DNA of 64,000 nucleotides from an uncultured Helicobacter sp. (GCF_937893305.1 NZ_CALBGN010000012.1:62001-126000), one strand, 5' to 3'; shown: positions 17,080 through 25,982, counted from the stretch's first letter. A program made the numbers and translations. The notes: generated by a model from the letters alone, not told the origin.

Positions 17080-17122
17080 TTTGCTATACTGCACGTTTTA
17101 GTGTCTTACAAATGGAGAAAAA

Positions 17123-17869
17123 ATGGATAAAAAAATTGATTTAGAGTTGTTTCGTTTTGATGTAAAAACAGATTATCTGCCTTATTTTGCAAAACTTACA
17201 CTCAAAATTGCACCTGAAAAAACTCTGTTAGATTTGTTAAAAGTTATTCAAGATTCCATAGAAGATTATGGATATGATGCCTATGGATTTAAGATTAATG
17301 GAGTGGTGGTTTTTGACTTTGAACTCCCTATTGTGGAATTATTAAAGAAATTTGGTTCTGCGTGGAAAATAGAGCCGCTTAATGCGCATTTAGTGCTAAA
17401 AGATTTAGTGATTAATGTCGAACCATTTTTAAACAAACTTGCACCGCTTAGAGAACTCGGATTAGATGAATTGGCAAGTGATGAGGCATTAAGTATTTTT
17501 AAAAATGCTAGCAAGAAAGAAATTTGCATTGAAAGATTAGAATCTCAAACACTAAGCAACACTTTTTTGCTTTCTTTTATTCCATTTGCTTATGCAACGC
17601 CTCTTAGTGTTGAAAATCCTAATTATCTAGGAGAAGCTTATTTTTTACTTGCTGGAGCATTGTATGCAAAACACAAAACAGACAATATTTTAGAGGCAGT
17701 GTGTGATTTAGAAGATGGAATCTTAAATGCAGAATCTCTAAAAACTTATCTTTATCCACAAGATGATCGGTTTGATATTTGTATTAATGAGTTAAAAACA
17801 TTAATATTTGATCGTTGTGAGAATCCAAAGATTCAAAAGTTTAAAACCAAGATTTTAAAAAGCTTATAG
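17123..17869 (+). CDS. FrdB/SdhB-like protein lacking the iron-sulphur cysteines (DUF5644-type)
   Basis: The 248-residue protein follows the layout of the fumarate reductase/succinate dehydrogenase iron-sulphur subunit. The N-terminus (LFRFDVKTDYLPYF, then LLDLLKVIQ) matches the FrdB beta-grasp start; KIEPLNAHLVLKDLVINVEPF matches the end of that domain; and ENPNYLGEAYFLLAGALY matches the NP-Y-G-P-A helix of the second domain. The C-x4-C-G-x-C ferredoxin loop is replaced by GYDAYGFKINGVVVFDF, and the second-domain C-x2-C-x2-C groups are also absent. It therefore should bind no clusters. It is paired, nine bases apart, with an HdrB-like gene with the same kind of loss. Confidence 0.6.
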   Translation: MDKKIDLELFRFDVKTDYLPYFAKLTLKIAPEKTLLDLLKVIQDSIEDYGYDAYGFKINGVVVFDFELPIVELLKKFGSAWKIEPLNAHLVLKDLVINVEPFLNKLAPLRELGLDELASDEALSIFKNASKKEICIERLESQTLSNTFLLSFIPFAYATPLSVENPNYLGEAYFLLAGALYAKHKTDNILEAVCDLEDGILNAESLKTYLYPQDDRFDICINELKTLIFDRCENPKIQKFKTKILKSL

Positions 17870-17877
17870 GGGGAAAA

Positions 17878-18696
17878 ATGGAATCTTATATTCTTTTGCA
17901 GAACAATTTTTATCCATCTTCTAAACTTCTAACGCATCACATTAAAGCACTCTTAGAAAAACTTCATATTTCTATTGCTAACACACAATCTCTTATGCTT
18001 GATGATAAATTTTTGCCCTTTATTGCACCTGTGGATTATTATGCGCCTTTAGTTAGACTTTTGGATAATGCGTATAAGGATGAGAAAAAAGTCTTAGTGT
18101 ATGATTCTCAAAGCTTATTAGTTATTACAAAACTTTTAAAGAATCTTTATGAAAATGTAGATTTTAGAGAAGAGATTTCTAAGTCTTGTGCGTGCAGTAT
18201 TGATATTTTGAATCTTGAAAATAGCTTTGTCTTTGCGCCTGAAGTGCTTTTTGATAAAATCAAAAATGCAGAGATTAAACACAGGCGTTGGGAGGGTTTT
18301 AAATGTGCTTTTATAATTGACAGAGAGCTTGAAGAGCGTGTTTTGGAGCTACAACTTATTTCGCGCATTGAAAATGTAACCGGACTTAAAATTCTCCCAT
18401 TTTTCAAAAATAGTTATGCGTATCTATTACAGAGCAATTTGGAGTTAGCTTATAAAATGGGTGCAATGGATTATTATGAAATGGTGGATTGTGGGGTAGA
18501 TTTTATTTTAAACGCTAATCTTGGCAACTTTGAACTTATGGATCAACACACAAAGGCACTACAAAACGCTTCTGGGCGTGATACAGCAGAAGTCCCATTG
18601 TTATTTGTGCCACAAGTAGTATTGGCACTTTTTATGGATGCAAATGCGGAATCTTTAAAATTTAGCACGCATAAAATTCAACCACAAATGCTTTAA
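17878..18696 (+). CDS. HdrB/SdhE-like protein lacking CCG-domain cysteines
   Basis: The 272-residue protein has no signal peptide. Its C-terminal third reads GVDFILNANLGNFELMDQH and then VPLLFVPQVVLALFM, which follows the end of heterodisulphide reductase B/SdhE (G-A-D-x-I-V-T-x-C-P-x-C, then PVLYLPQLIALA) with N in place of the cysteines. The CCG motifs expected in the first half are absent. With the FrdB-like neighbour it looks like a redox module that kept its folds but lost its clusters; function unknown. The ribosome site is AGGGGG before the ATG. Confidence 0.5.
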   Translation: MESYILLQNNFYPSSKLLTHHIKALLEKLHISIANTQSLMLDDKFLPFIAPVDYYAPLVRLLDNAYKDEKKVLVYDSQSLLVITKLLKNLYENVDFREEISKSCACSIDILNLENSFVFAPEVLFDKIKNAEIKHRRWEGFKCAFIIDRELEERVLELQLISRIENVTGLKILPFFKNSYAYLLQSNLELAYKMGAMDYYEMVDCGVDFILNANLGNFELMDQHTKALQNASGRDTAEVPLLFVPQVVLALFMDANAESLKFSTHKIQPQML

Positions 18697-18697
18697 T

Positions 18698-18973
18698 ATG
18701 GTTTCTGTTTTAAAAGTCGTTATTTCACTTGGTATTGCAATGGCTTGGTATCAGTTAACTTCCAATCAAGAAACTGCAATTTTCTTTTTTGTTTTAATGC
18801 TTGGAATCTTTTTTATTCGTCCTATTGCTTATCAAAACCAAACTGAACGCCAAGAATTTATAGAAAAATACAAACGCTCAAAAGAACGCCAAAGAAACCT
18901 AGAGAGAATGCGTCAAGAAGAAAAGAAAAAGGCATTTGAAGAAAAGAAAAAAAGAATGGGTGGCGAAAAATAA
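18698..18973 (+). CDS. Small two-helix membrane protein with charged coiled-coil tail
   Basis: A 91-residue protein with two hydrophobic segments (about residues 4-20 and 26-43) and then a highly charged tail of about 45 residues rich in E, K and R, ending MGGEK. I do not recognise it. It starts two bases after the HdrB-like gene and its stop overlaps the cutA start (TAATG), so it belongs to the same operon. Confidence 0.75.
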   Translation: MVSVLKVVISLGIAMAWYQLTSNQETAIFFFVLMLGIFFIRPIAYQNQTERQEFIEKYKRSKERQRNLERMRQEEKKKAFEEKKKRMGGEK

Positions 18974-19308
18974 TGCGCTTAATGTTGCTTCAAACAACAA
19001 CAACGGAATCTAATGCAAAACTATTGATTAAAACTGCATTAGAATTACGCTTATGCTCCTGCATTCAGCAAACACAAATCCAAAGTAGCTATGTGTGGAA
19101 AAAGGATTCCAACTTTTCACAAATTGTTAGCGAAGAAGAAGTTCTGCTAAATTTTAAGGTGTTTAAAAAAGATTTTAAAACATTAAAGAAAACTCTTTTA
19201 AAAAATCATGCTTATGAACTTCCAGAGATTGTTGGAATCAAACTTCACAAAGTTTCTGCAGAATATAAAAAATGGTGTAAAAACGCATTTTTAGATAATT
19301 TGGAATAA
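18973..19308 (+). CDS. cutA: CutA1-type divalent-cation tolerance protein
   Basis: A 111-residue trimeric cytoplasmic protein of the CutA family. The pattern LLQTTTTESNAKLLIKTALE, a CSCIQQ segment, SSYVWKKD and YELPEIVGIKLHKVSAEYKKW are characteristic. The role of CutA in metal tolerance is not well established. The first ATG overlaps the preceding stop; a second ATG three codons on would also work. Confidence 0.85.
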   Translation: MRLMLLQTTTTESNAKLLIKTALELRLCSCIQQTQIQSSYVWKKDSNFSQIVSEEEVLLNFKVFKKDFKTLKKTLLKNHAYELPEIVGIKLHKVSAEYKKWCKNAFLDNLE

Positions 19309-19352
19309 TTTTTGCTTGGATTTTTATGAAACTTTAAAATAAAGGAAAAGTT

Positions 19353-19841
19353 ATGCAAGTTAGCGACAAAAATAGCCAAATGTGGGGCTTGCTAAGTCAA
19401 GCTTATGATGAGAGCAAGTCTAACAATCTAACAGGCTTTACAAACAAAAACGATTCTAATTCTGTTTTTTCTACAAAAGAAACACAAAAAACACAAGGCA
19501 TTGATGCTTTATTTGAAGCACCAAGTTCTAATATTGCCTCTAATGAAGTTCAAGATGTTTTTACACTAAGTTATGATTTCACAAAATTGCGTGATTTTGC
19601 AAAAGAATTTGGTAGTAATAATGGGAATTTGAGCGAATTAGGTAATGCAATGGCGCAAAATGGAATCTTAAATCAAGAAGAAAAAATGGGATTTGATGTG
19701 ATTTATAAATTTAATCCAAATTTAGATTCCACACAAACACAAAATCTCTTACAAAACGCAAATTTAAGCAAAGAAAATATGAACTTATTGAGCAATGTTG
19801 AGAGAAAAATTAACGCAGTGCGTTATTTTGGCAATTTCTAG
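19353..19841 (+). CDS. Hypothetical 162-residue protein
   Basis: A soluble, polar protein starting MQVSDKNSQMWGLLSQAYD, rich in N, S and Q, without signal peptide or membrane segment. The first 65 residues look disordered and the rest helical, with SELGNAMAQNGILNQEEKMGFD and a C-terminal VERKINAVRYFGNF. I do not recognise the family. A clean AAGGAAAAG site precedes the start. Its stop overlaps the stop of uvrC on the other strand by two bases. Confidence 0.7.
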   Translation: MQVSDKNSQMWGLLSQAYDESKSNNLTGFTNKNDSNSVFSTKETQKTQGIDALFEAPSSNIASNEVQDVFTLSYDFTKLRDFAKEFGSNNGNLSELGNAMAQNGILNQEEKMGFDVIYKFNPNLDSTQTQNLLQNANLSKENMNLLSNVERKINAVRYFGNF

Positions 19842-21670
19842 TGCAAAGCCTTAAAAACAGATTCCGCCAGCTTTTTAGTTAGAACTTTTTCTAGCTCTTC
19901 TAAACTTGCATTTTCAATGGCTAAAAAACTTCCAAAATAAGCTAGAAGCTTGTTTTGAACCGCTTTGCCTACACCTTTAGCGTCAAGAATTTTGGAGCGT
20001 TGCATTGTCTTTTGTTTTTGTTTTTGATGAAAAGTAATAGCAAAGCGATGTGCTTCATCGCGCAATCTTTGTAAAAATTGCAAGCGTTTATCGCTTGTTT
20101 CTAGACGATATTCTTTTAGATTTTCATCTCTTAAGATGTCTTTTGCGCCACCTTTAGCGCGATATGCCTTGCTATCAACTTTTTCTTTTGCGATTCCTAT
20201 GACTTCTAAATTTACTCCGGCACTTTGTAATAATTCTTTTGCAAGATTAATTTGTCCAGCCCCTCCATCAAGCACCCATAAATCCGGTGGAGATTCTTTT
20301 TGAAAATCCTGTATGCGCCGTGTCAGCATTTCTCGCATTTGCGTATATTCATCTTTTCCTTCTAGGAGATAGTGGCGATAAGATTCTTTAAGAAATTCCT
20401 TGCCACCATATACAATCATCGCCCCAACACATTGTTTGCCTTTGTGATGAGAAGTGTCAAAAACTTCAAAACGATCAGGCGTGATTTGCAAAGAGAAAAG
20501 CATTTTTAAAGCACTTAAAACTTCATATTCATCATTTTGTTCTAAGCGTAAAATTTCTTCTCCATTTTGTATTGCAAGTTCACATAAGCGTTTTTTTTCT
20601 CCACTTTTTGGGAAGTGGATTTGGATTTTTTTGCCGATTTTTTGCTGCAAAAAGGATTCCAATTCTTGTGTATTTTCCCCTAAATCAAATGGGATAAGGA
20701 TTTGTTTTGGGATTAATGGGAGAGTGTTAGAATAGTGATTAATAATTGCTTGTTTATAAATACTTAAGGCATCAAAACCTAATTCGTTTTTAAGATTTTG
20801 TGTTGTGCTTGAGATAATCTTGCCATTACGCATAAAAAACTTCACAAGAACAGCGCGTGTTTCTTCGCACACAAGCGCAAAAACATCTAAATCCACTAAA
20901 TTTGCAAAATCCACAGAAGAAAGCGGACTTAGATTTTTGATTTTAATAATTCTATCTCGCAAAATTCCTGCTTCTTCAAAGCGAAGATTTTGTGAGAGTT
21001 GAAGCATTTTCTGTTCTAAGGGCGCTAGGATTTTTTTAGGGTTTTCTACGCAATCTAGGGCATTTTGAAGAATTTTTGCATATTCCTTAGTCGTAATCTT
21101 ACCCTCACAGGGTGCTAAACAACGCTGAATTTGATAAAACAAACAAGCTTTTTTACTTTTTTTGCACGCTTCTTTTTGTGCAAGCGGAAAAATCTCATAA
21201 ATGGAATCCAAAAGCTCTCTAGCTCCGCTTGAAAAAGGTCCAAAATAGCGCAAACCTTGCTTTTTGAAAACTTTACGCGTGAGTAAAATGCGCGGAAAAT
21301 CATCTTGCAAATCCACGCATAAATAAGGGTAGGTTTTATCATCACGTAATAAGACATTGTATTTTGGCTTAAGTTGCTTAATGAGAGAATTTTCTAAGAT
21401 TAGTGCATCGTTTTCATTTTTCACAACAATATAGCGTAATTGTGCAATTTGACTAACCATTTGAAAGATTCTTTGACTTAAATTTGGAGCAGGAGCTAAG
21501 TTTGGCGTGAAACGAAAATAGCTTTTAATGCGATTTTTTAGATTCTTTGCTTTACCAACATAAAGAAGTCTCCCTTGTGCGTCAAAATAATGATATACGC
21601 CACTAGTATTTGGAATCTTTTTTAAAGTGTCCAATAGAGTTTCAGAAAGCGGCTTAAGAGAAGATTTCAT
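19838..21670 (-). CDS. uvrC: UvrABC excinuclease subunit C
   Basis: Makes both incisions in nucleotide excision repair. The 610-residue protein has the N-terminal GIY-YIG nuclease (NTSGVYHYFDAQGRLLYVGKAKNLKNRI), the UVR motif near LAPLEQKMLQLSQNLRFEEA, the RNase H-like domain (EVFDTSHHKGKQCVGAMIV and LWVLDGGAGQINLA) and the C-terminal helix-hairpin-helix (LDAKGVGKAVQNKLLAYFG). Full family length. It lies six bases after the DUF721-like gene, on the same strand. Confidence 0.96.
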   Translation of the reverse strand: MKSSLKPLSETLLDTLKKIPNTSGVYHYFDAQGRLLYVGKAKNLKNRIKSYFRFTPNLAPAPNLSQRIFQMVSQIAQLRYIVVKNENDALILENSLIKQLKPKYNVLLRDDKTYPYLCVDLQDDFPRILLTRKVFKKQGLRYFGPFSSGARELLDSIYEIFPLAQKEACKKSKKACLFYQIQRCLAPCEGKITTKEYAKILQNALDCVENPKKILAPLEQKMLQLSQNLRFEEAGILRDRIIKIKNLSPLSSVDFANLVDLDVFALVCEETRAVLVKFFMRNGKIISSTTQNLKNELGFDALSIYKQAIINHYSNTLPLIPKQILIPFDLGENTQELESFLQQKIGKKIQIHFPKSGEKKRLCELAIQNGEEILRLEQNDEYEVLSALKMLFSLQITPDRFEVFDTSHHKGKQCVGAMIVYGGKEFLKESYRHYLLEGKDEYTQMREMLTRRIQDFQKESPPDLWVLDGGAGQINLAKELLQSAGVNLEVIGIAKEKVDSKAYRAKGGAKDILRDENLKEYRLETSDKRLQFLQRLRDEAHRFAITFHQKQKQKTMQRSKILDAKGVGKAVQNKLLAYFGSFLAIENASLEELEKVLTKKLAESVFKALH

Positions 21671-21676
21671 TGTGTA

Positions 21677-22126
21677 TTATTCTTGGTTTTTTAAAATATT
21701 ATGTCGAATTGATTCAAAGAGTGCGTGAATTTTTGAGTCTTTTGCTAGGTTTTCAAATTCACCATAGCTTAACTCACCATAGGTTAATGGAATTGCAATT
21801 TCTTGATTTCTCTCCACTTCTTTTTTGTAAAGATTATGGGTTACAAAAGTTTTTATATCGCTAATTTCTAAAAGACTATTTTTTTCTTGTTGATATTGTT
21901 TCAAAAGTTGTTTAACTAAGTGGATTTTATGATAGAATTCTTGTTTAAAACAAGGATGCTTTAATGCGATAAATAAATCTTTATCCATAGTGTAGCTAAA
22001 AGCTATCCCATTTTTAAGGCTTAAAGGTAACATTTGGATAAAAGATTCTGATTCCCTAATTTCATGGAATCTTTTATAATTAGGAGAGCTTAAAAGATGC
22101 GTCAAAACTTGCGATATATTTTTCAT
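21677..22126 (-). CDS. DUF721/DciA-like protein
   Basis: A 149-residue protein. The segment LPLSLKNGIAFSYTMDKDLFIALKHPCFKQEF resembles the DUF721 core (a KH-like fold) found in DciA, the helicase-loading protein of bacteria without DnaC. Similarity is weak and the C-terminal half is lineage-specific. There is almost no ribosome site, while TATAAT on this strand (22133-22138) lies about seven bases before the ATG, so the mRNA may be leaderless. The gene leads into uvrC, and its 5' end overlaps a lipoprotein gene on the other strand. Confidence 0.45.
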   Translation of the reverse strand: MKNISQVLTHLLSSPNYKRFHEIRESESFIQMLPLSLKNGIAFSYTMDKDLFIALKHPCFKQEFYHKIHLVKQLLKQYQQEKNSLLEISDIKTFVTHNLYKKEVERNQEIAIPLTYGELSYGEFENLAKDSKIHALFESIRHNILKNQE

Positions 22127-22222
22127 TTTTTGATTATAACACAGATTCTTTTGTTTGGTGCTTTAAGCACAGGCTGTGGATTTAAAGATGATCCTTTTAG
22201 AAGCACGCAAACACAACCTTAA
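22097..22222 (+). CDS. 41-residue lipoprotein (LptM/YifL-like)
   Basis: An ATG preceded by GGAG opens 41 codons: a signal peptide, the lipobox ALSTGC, and a mature part starting CGFKDDPFRS. A short lipoprotein beginning CG-x-K-x-x-P resembles LptM (YifL) of E. coli, which assists assembly of the LPS translocon LptD; that link is inferred from this motif alone. The frame ends 12 bases before nadB. Its first 30 bases overlap, antisense, the start of the DUF721-like gene. Confidence 0.65.
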   Translation: MRQNLRYIFHFLIITQILLFGALSTGCGFKDDPFRSTQTQP

Positions 22223-22234
22223 AAAGATGAAGAA

Positions 22235-23710
22235 ATGCTACATTTTGATGTAATTATTGTGGGTGCTGGTGTCGCTGGCTTGTATGCTTCTTTAAATTTA
22301 CCTAAGCATTTAAAAGTCTTAATTTTATGCAAGGATCAACCTTGGGAGTGCAATACTTTTTATGCGCAAGGTGGAATTGCTGTTGCAAAAAATGTAGAAG
22401 ATATTGCATTACACATTAAAGATACGCTTAATGCTGGAGCTGGAATGTGTGATGAAAGTGCCGTAAAGGCACTAAGTGAAGAAAGCTTATGGGTCTTAGA
22501 AGACTTAATAGAGCGTCAAACTCCTTTTGACAAAGATGTCAATGGGAATTTGCTTTTTACCAAAGAGGCAGCACATAGCACCTCACGCATTATTCACGCA
22601 GGGGGAGATTCTACAGGGCGTGCGTTGCATTCTCATTTAATGGCGCAAATCTCACACACTTTGTGGAAAAATGCAACAGTTACAGAACTTCTTATTGAAA
22701 ACAACCATTGCTATGGGGTTAGCGTGCTAACTAAGCGTGGAAACTACAATCTTTATGCGAATCATATTATTTTAGCAAGCGGTGGCGTGGGAGCTCTTTT
22801 TGAATACCACACAAATGCACATACAATCTCTAGTGAGTTACACGGAATGATTCTTGAAAATGGATTAAAGCTAAAAGATATGGAGATGTTGCAATTTCAT
22901 CCAACCGTTTTTGTCAAAACACATCACGCGCGTAAAATGCTACTTAGTGAAGCTTTAAGGGGAGAAGGGGCGAAAGTTGTGGATTTTTGGGGGAATCGTT
23001 TTTTGTTTGATTATGACAAGCAAGGGGAATTAGCCTCAAGAGATAAGGTTGCTAGAAGCATTTTTGATTACCAATTAAAATTACAAGAAAAATTTAAAAA
23101 ACAAGAAGAATTAGAAATCTATTTAGATTTAAGTGAATTTTCTAAAGAATTTTTCTATAATCGTTTTCCTAATATTTCAAGGAATCTTAATGCTTTTGGA
23201 TACGATTTACCCAAAGATAGGATTCCAATTTCTCCAGCATTTCATTATTGTATGGGCGGTATTGAAACTGATGGTGTAGGTAAGGTTGTAGGAATGGAAA
23301 ATCTCTATGCGGTGGGTGAATGTGCTTGCACAGGAGTTCATGGTGCAAATCGTCTAGCTTCAAATTCCTTGCTTGAAGGCTTGGTGTTTTCAAGGCGAAG
23401 TGCCAGAGATATTCTAGGTTGCTATGGAGCAAGGGGTGAGCAAAAAATTAGGGAATTTTTATTGCATACAGAGGTTTTACAAAATACGCAAGATGAAAAT
23501 CTTAAAGCGATTTTGCGTCATTTAATGTGGAGCAAAGTTGGCATTATGCGCAAAAAATCTGGTCTTAATGAAGCTTTAGGAGGTGTCGAAGTAATGTTGC
23601 AAAGTGGAGTAGGGCGATTACTTCGCTTGCGCTTGCTAACTGCAAAAAACATTATTGAATCAGCACTTAAACGCGATGCATCTGTTGGAGCGCATTATCT
23701 TACAGAATAA
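22235..23710 (+). CDS. nadB: L-aspartate oxidase NadB
   Basis: FAD enzyme oxidising L-aspartate to iminoaspartate, the first step of de novo NAD synthesis; it can use fumarate as acceptor. The N-terminal dinucleotide fold is VIIVGAGVAGLYASL; the active-site segment EAAHSTSRIIHAGGDSTGRAL and FHPTVF match the succinate dehydrogenase/NadB superfamily, and the end AVGECACTGVHGANRLASNSL closes the FAD site. It has 491 residues. nadA and nadC are not in this window. Confidence 0.94.
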   Translation: MLHFDVIIVGAGVAGLYASLNLPKHLKVLILCKDQPWECNTFYAQGGIAVAKNVEDIALHIKDTLNAGAGMCDESAVKALSEESLWVLEDLIERQTPFDKDVNGNLLFTKEAAHSTSRIIHAGGDSTGRALHSHLMAQISHTLWKNATVTELLIENNHCYGVSVLTKRGNYNLYANHIILASGGVGALFEYHTNAHTISSELHGMILENGLKLKDMEMLQFHPTVFVKTHHARKMLLSEALRGEGAKVVDFWGNRFLFDYDKQGELASRDKVARSIFDYQLKLQEKFKKQEELEIYLDLSEFSKEFFYNRFPNISRNLNAFGYDLPKDRIPISPAFHYCMGGIETDGVGKVVGMENLYAVGECACTGVHGANRLASNSLLEGLVFSRRSARDILGCYGARGEQKIREFLLHTEVLQNTQDENLKAILRHLMWSKVGIMRKKSGLNEALGGVEVMLQSGVGRLLRLRLLTAKNIIESALKRDASVGAHYLTE

Positions 23711-23720
23711 AGGAGAATCA

Positions 23721-23894
23721 ATGAAAAACAAAATGAGATTACGCAACAAATTTAAAAACAAATTCTTAAAAAAACAAGAGAATGCAAAAATGGATAAGCT
23801 TAGAAAAACGCTTTTAAGAGATTTAGAAGATATACAAAAAAAGCCTAGAAAATCTAAAAATGCAGAATCCAAAAACGATTATTCTTTCTTTTAA
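23721..23894 (+). CDS. 57-residue highly basic protein
   Basis: Follows nadB by ten bases with a strong AAAGGAG site. The product is very rich in lysine and arginine (MKNKMRLRNKFKNKFLKK at the start) and helical, ending NAESKNDYSFF. I do not recognise it; basic, short and conserved-looking, it might bind nucleic acid or ribosomes, but that is only composition. Convergent with the ABC transporter genes. Confidence 0.65.
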   Translation: MKNKMRLRNKFKNKFLKKQENAKMDKLRKTLLRDLEDIQKKPRKSKNAESKNDYSFF

Positions 23895-23904
23895 GAAATT
23901 AGAA

Positions 23905-24642
23905 TTAGAACTCAAAAATATTTAAAAACTTTTTGGCGCGCTCACTTTTAGGGTTTGCAAAAAACTCTTTAGGTGTTGCAATTTCTGCAATTTTTCCGTG
24001 ATCAAAAAATACAATTCTATCTGCTACGAGTTTTGCAAACTTCATTTCGTGAGTTACTAGTATCATTGTCATACCATTTTCTGCAAGCTCCTTGATGACT
24101 TCTAAAACTTCTTTTACCATTTCAGGATCCAATGAAGCAGTAACTTCATCAAAAAGCATAATTTCTGGATTCATACACAATGCACGGACAATTGCTACGC
24201 GCTGTTTTTGCCCACCGCTTAATTCTTTAGGGTATGCATCTTTTTTGTGTGCTAATCCAACACGCTGTAATAACCTAAGTGCTTCTTTTTTTGCTTCATC
24301 TATACTTTTATTTTGCACTTTAATGGGGGCTAAAGTAATGTTTTCTAAAACATTTAAATGCGGAAAGAGTTCATAGTTTTGAAATACCATTCCAATTTTT
24401 TGACGCACTTTGCTCCATTTTGTTTTCACACCATCACCATTAATTTGCACACCATCTAAATAAATCTTGCCGCCTTGTATGGATTCTAATCCATTAATAC
24501 AACGTAAAAAAGTGCTTTTTCCACAGCCACTAGGTCCTAAAATCGCACAAACTTCACCTTTTTTAATTTCTAAACTAACACGATCTAAAATAAGATGATC
24601 TGCATACTTTTTTATGATATTTTCTAATTTTAGTAAAACCAT
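23905..24642 (-). CDS. glnQ: Polar amino acid ABC transporter, ATP-binding protein
   Basis: ATPase of an importer of the GlnQ/HisP family. Walker A is GPSGCGKST, the signature LSGGQKQRVAIVRAL, Walker B IMLFDEVTASLD, and the H-loop LVTHEM. The start is ATG 24640-24642, five bases after AAGGA; a GTG one codon earlier is too close. It is the last gene of a three-gene operon with two permeases. No periplasmic binding protein gene is adjacent, so substrate is open; glutamine is the usual call in Helicobacter. Confidence 0.85.
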   Translation of the reverse strand: MVLLKLENIIKKYADHLILDRVSLEIKKGEVCAILGPSGCGKSTFLRCINGLESIQGGKIYLDGVQINGDGVKTKWSKVRQKIGMVFQNYELFPHLNVLENITLAPIKVQNKSIDEAKKEALRLLQRVGLAHKKDAYPKELSGGQKQRVAIVRALCMNPEIMLFDEVTASLDPEMVKEVLEVIKELAENGMTMILVTHEMKFAKLVADRIVFFDHGKIAEIATPKEFFANPKSERAKKFLNIFEF

Positions 24643-24650
24643 CACAATCC

Positions 24651-25304
24651 TTAAATCAGTTTTTGCTCTAAATGACGACTAAGCAAAGAGAGTGGATAGC
24701 AAAGCGCAAAATACATAATAAAGATTCCACCATATACCCAAAAACTAGCCGTAGGATAACTTATGAGATTAACTTCAATAATCTGTTGCCCCACCTTTAG
24801 CATATCGCTAACTCCTATAAGTGCTGCTAGAGAAGTTGTTTTTATCATTCTAGTAAAGAGATTAACGAGGCTTGGAAGCAAGCGTTTAAAGCTTTGCGGG
24901 AAGATTACAAACACTTGCACCTGCCATTCTTTTAACCCTAATGCTCTAGCACTCTGTTCTTGATGTTTTGGCAAGCTTGAGATTGCTCCACGCACCAAAT
25001 CCCCCATTTCTGCAATCCCCCAAAGACTAAAAGCTAAAATACAAGCCCCAACACCACTTAGATTAATCACGCTTGAAAAACCAAAATAAACAATAAAAAG
25101 CCACGCTAAAATAGGGATAATACGTATAGATTCTAAATACAAACGACAAATACTTCTTAAAAACTTGGATTTTAGGGTCATTAAATATCCCAGAACAAAA
25201 CCAAAACAACAAGAAAACAAAATTGCAATAAATGCAATTTGTAAAGTAACAAAAACACCCTGTAAAATTCTTAAAAGATTTTGAGGTAAGAATAAGACTT
25301 CCAT
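24651..25304 (-). CDS. glnP: Polar amino acid ABC transporter permease
   Basis: A 217-residue HisM/GlnP-type permease with about five membrane helices. It has the N-terminal LLRILQGVFVTLQIAFIA segment, the LYLESIRIIPILAWLF block, and the EAA loop around EQSARALGLKEWQVQVFVIFPQS that docks to the ATPase. It lies eight bases before the ATPase gene and three bases after the first permease. Confidence 0.85.
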   Translation of the reverse strand: MEVLFLPQNLLRILQGVFVTLQIAFIAILFSCCFGFVLGYLMTLKSKFLRSICRLYLESIRIIPILAWLFIVYFGFSSVINLSGVGACILAFSLWGIAEMGDLVRGAISSLPKHQEQSARALGLKEWQVQVFVIFPQSFKRLLPSLVNLFTRMIKTTSLAALIGVSDMLKVGQQIIEVNLISYPTASFWVYGGIFIMYFALCYPLSLLSRHLEQKLI

Positions 25305-25307
25305 ATC

Positions 25308-25982
25308 CTATCTCAAAGTTTTCTTATAGTGTTTTTCTAACAGAGAAAATCCCACCGATAAAGGTAGCAAAACAATCAAGTAGCAAAGCACTAATAAAAG
25401 TAAGGTTTCATTTGTTTTATAATAATTCCCTATTAGGTCTTTTGTTGCAAATAACACATCTGCAAGAGCAATCGCACTAACAACAGAAGTTTCTTTGAGA
25501 AGAAAAATCACATTTGCGCCAATATAAGGGAGGCTCACCATTAAACTTTGAGGCAAAACAATAAAAAAGATAAGTTGTTTTTCGTTAAGCCCCAAACTAC
25601 GTCCCGATTCTATTTGAATTATCCCTACAGATTCTAGTCCTGCACGAAAGGATTCTGCCATATAACTCCCACCTAAAAACACAACACCAATAAGTGCGCA
25701 AGTATAACTATCTAGCTTTAACCCAATTTGTGGTAAGCCATAGTATAAGAAGAATAACTGAATCAATAAGGGAGTATTGCGTGAAAGCTCAATATAACCT
25801 TGTGCTAGAGTGTTTAAAAAGCGCACCCTATAATACTGCACAAGTGCAATGAAAAATCCAAAAATAAGAGAAAAAACGATTCCAAAAAATGAAAGATGTA
25901 ATGTGAGCCAAAGAGCTTTTATAAAAGTTGGAATCGCATTTTTCATAAATACTAAATCAAGACTTAAAAACAATTCTGGCAA
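25308..25982 (-). CDS. glnP: Polar amino acid ABC transporter permease
   Basis: A 224-residue membrane subunit of the same importer and first gene of its operon. The motif GYIELSRNTPLLIQLFFLYYGLPQ is typical of amino acid permeases of this class, and the EAA loop reads ESGRSLGLNEKQLIFFIVLPQS. The two permeases probably form the heterodimeric channel. The ribosome site AAGGAAATG lies upstream of the ATG. Confidence 0.85.
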   Translation of the reverse strand: MPELFLSLDLVFMKNAIPTFIKALWLTLHLSFFGIVFSLIFGFFIALVQYYRVRFLNTLAQGYIELSRNTPLLIQLFFLYYGLPQIGLKLDSYTCALIGVVFLGGSYMAESFRAGLESVGIIQIESGRSLGLNEKQLIFFIVLPQSLMVSLPYIGANVIFLLKETSVVSAIALADVLFATKDLIGNYYKTNETLLLLVLCYLIVLLPLSVGFSLLEKHYKKTLR

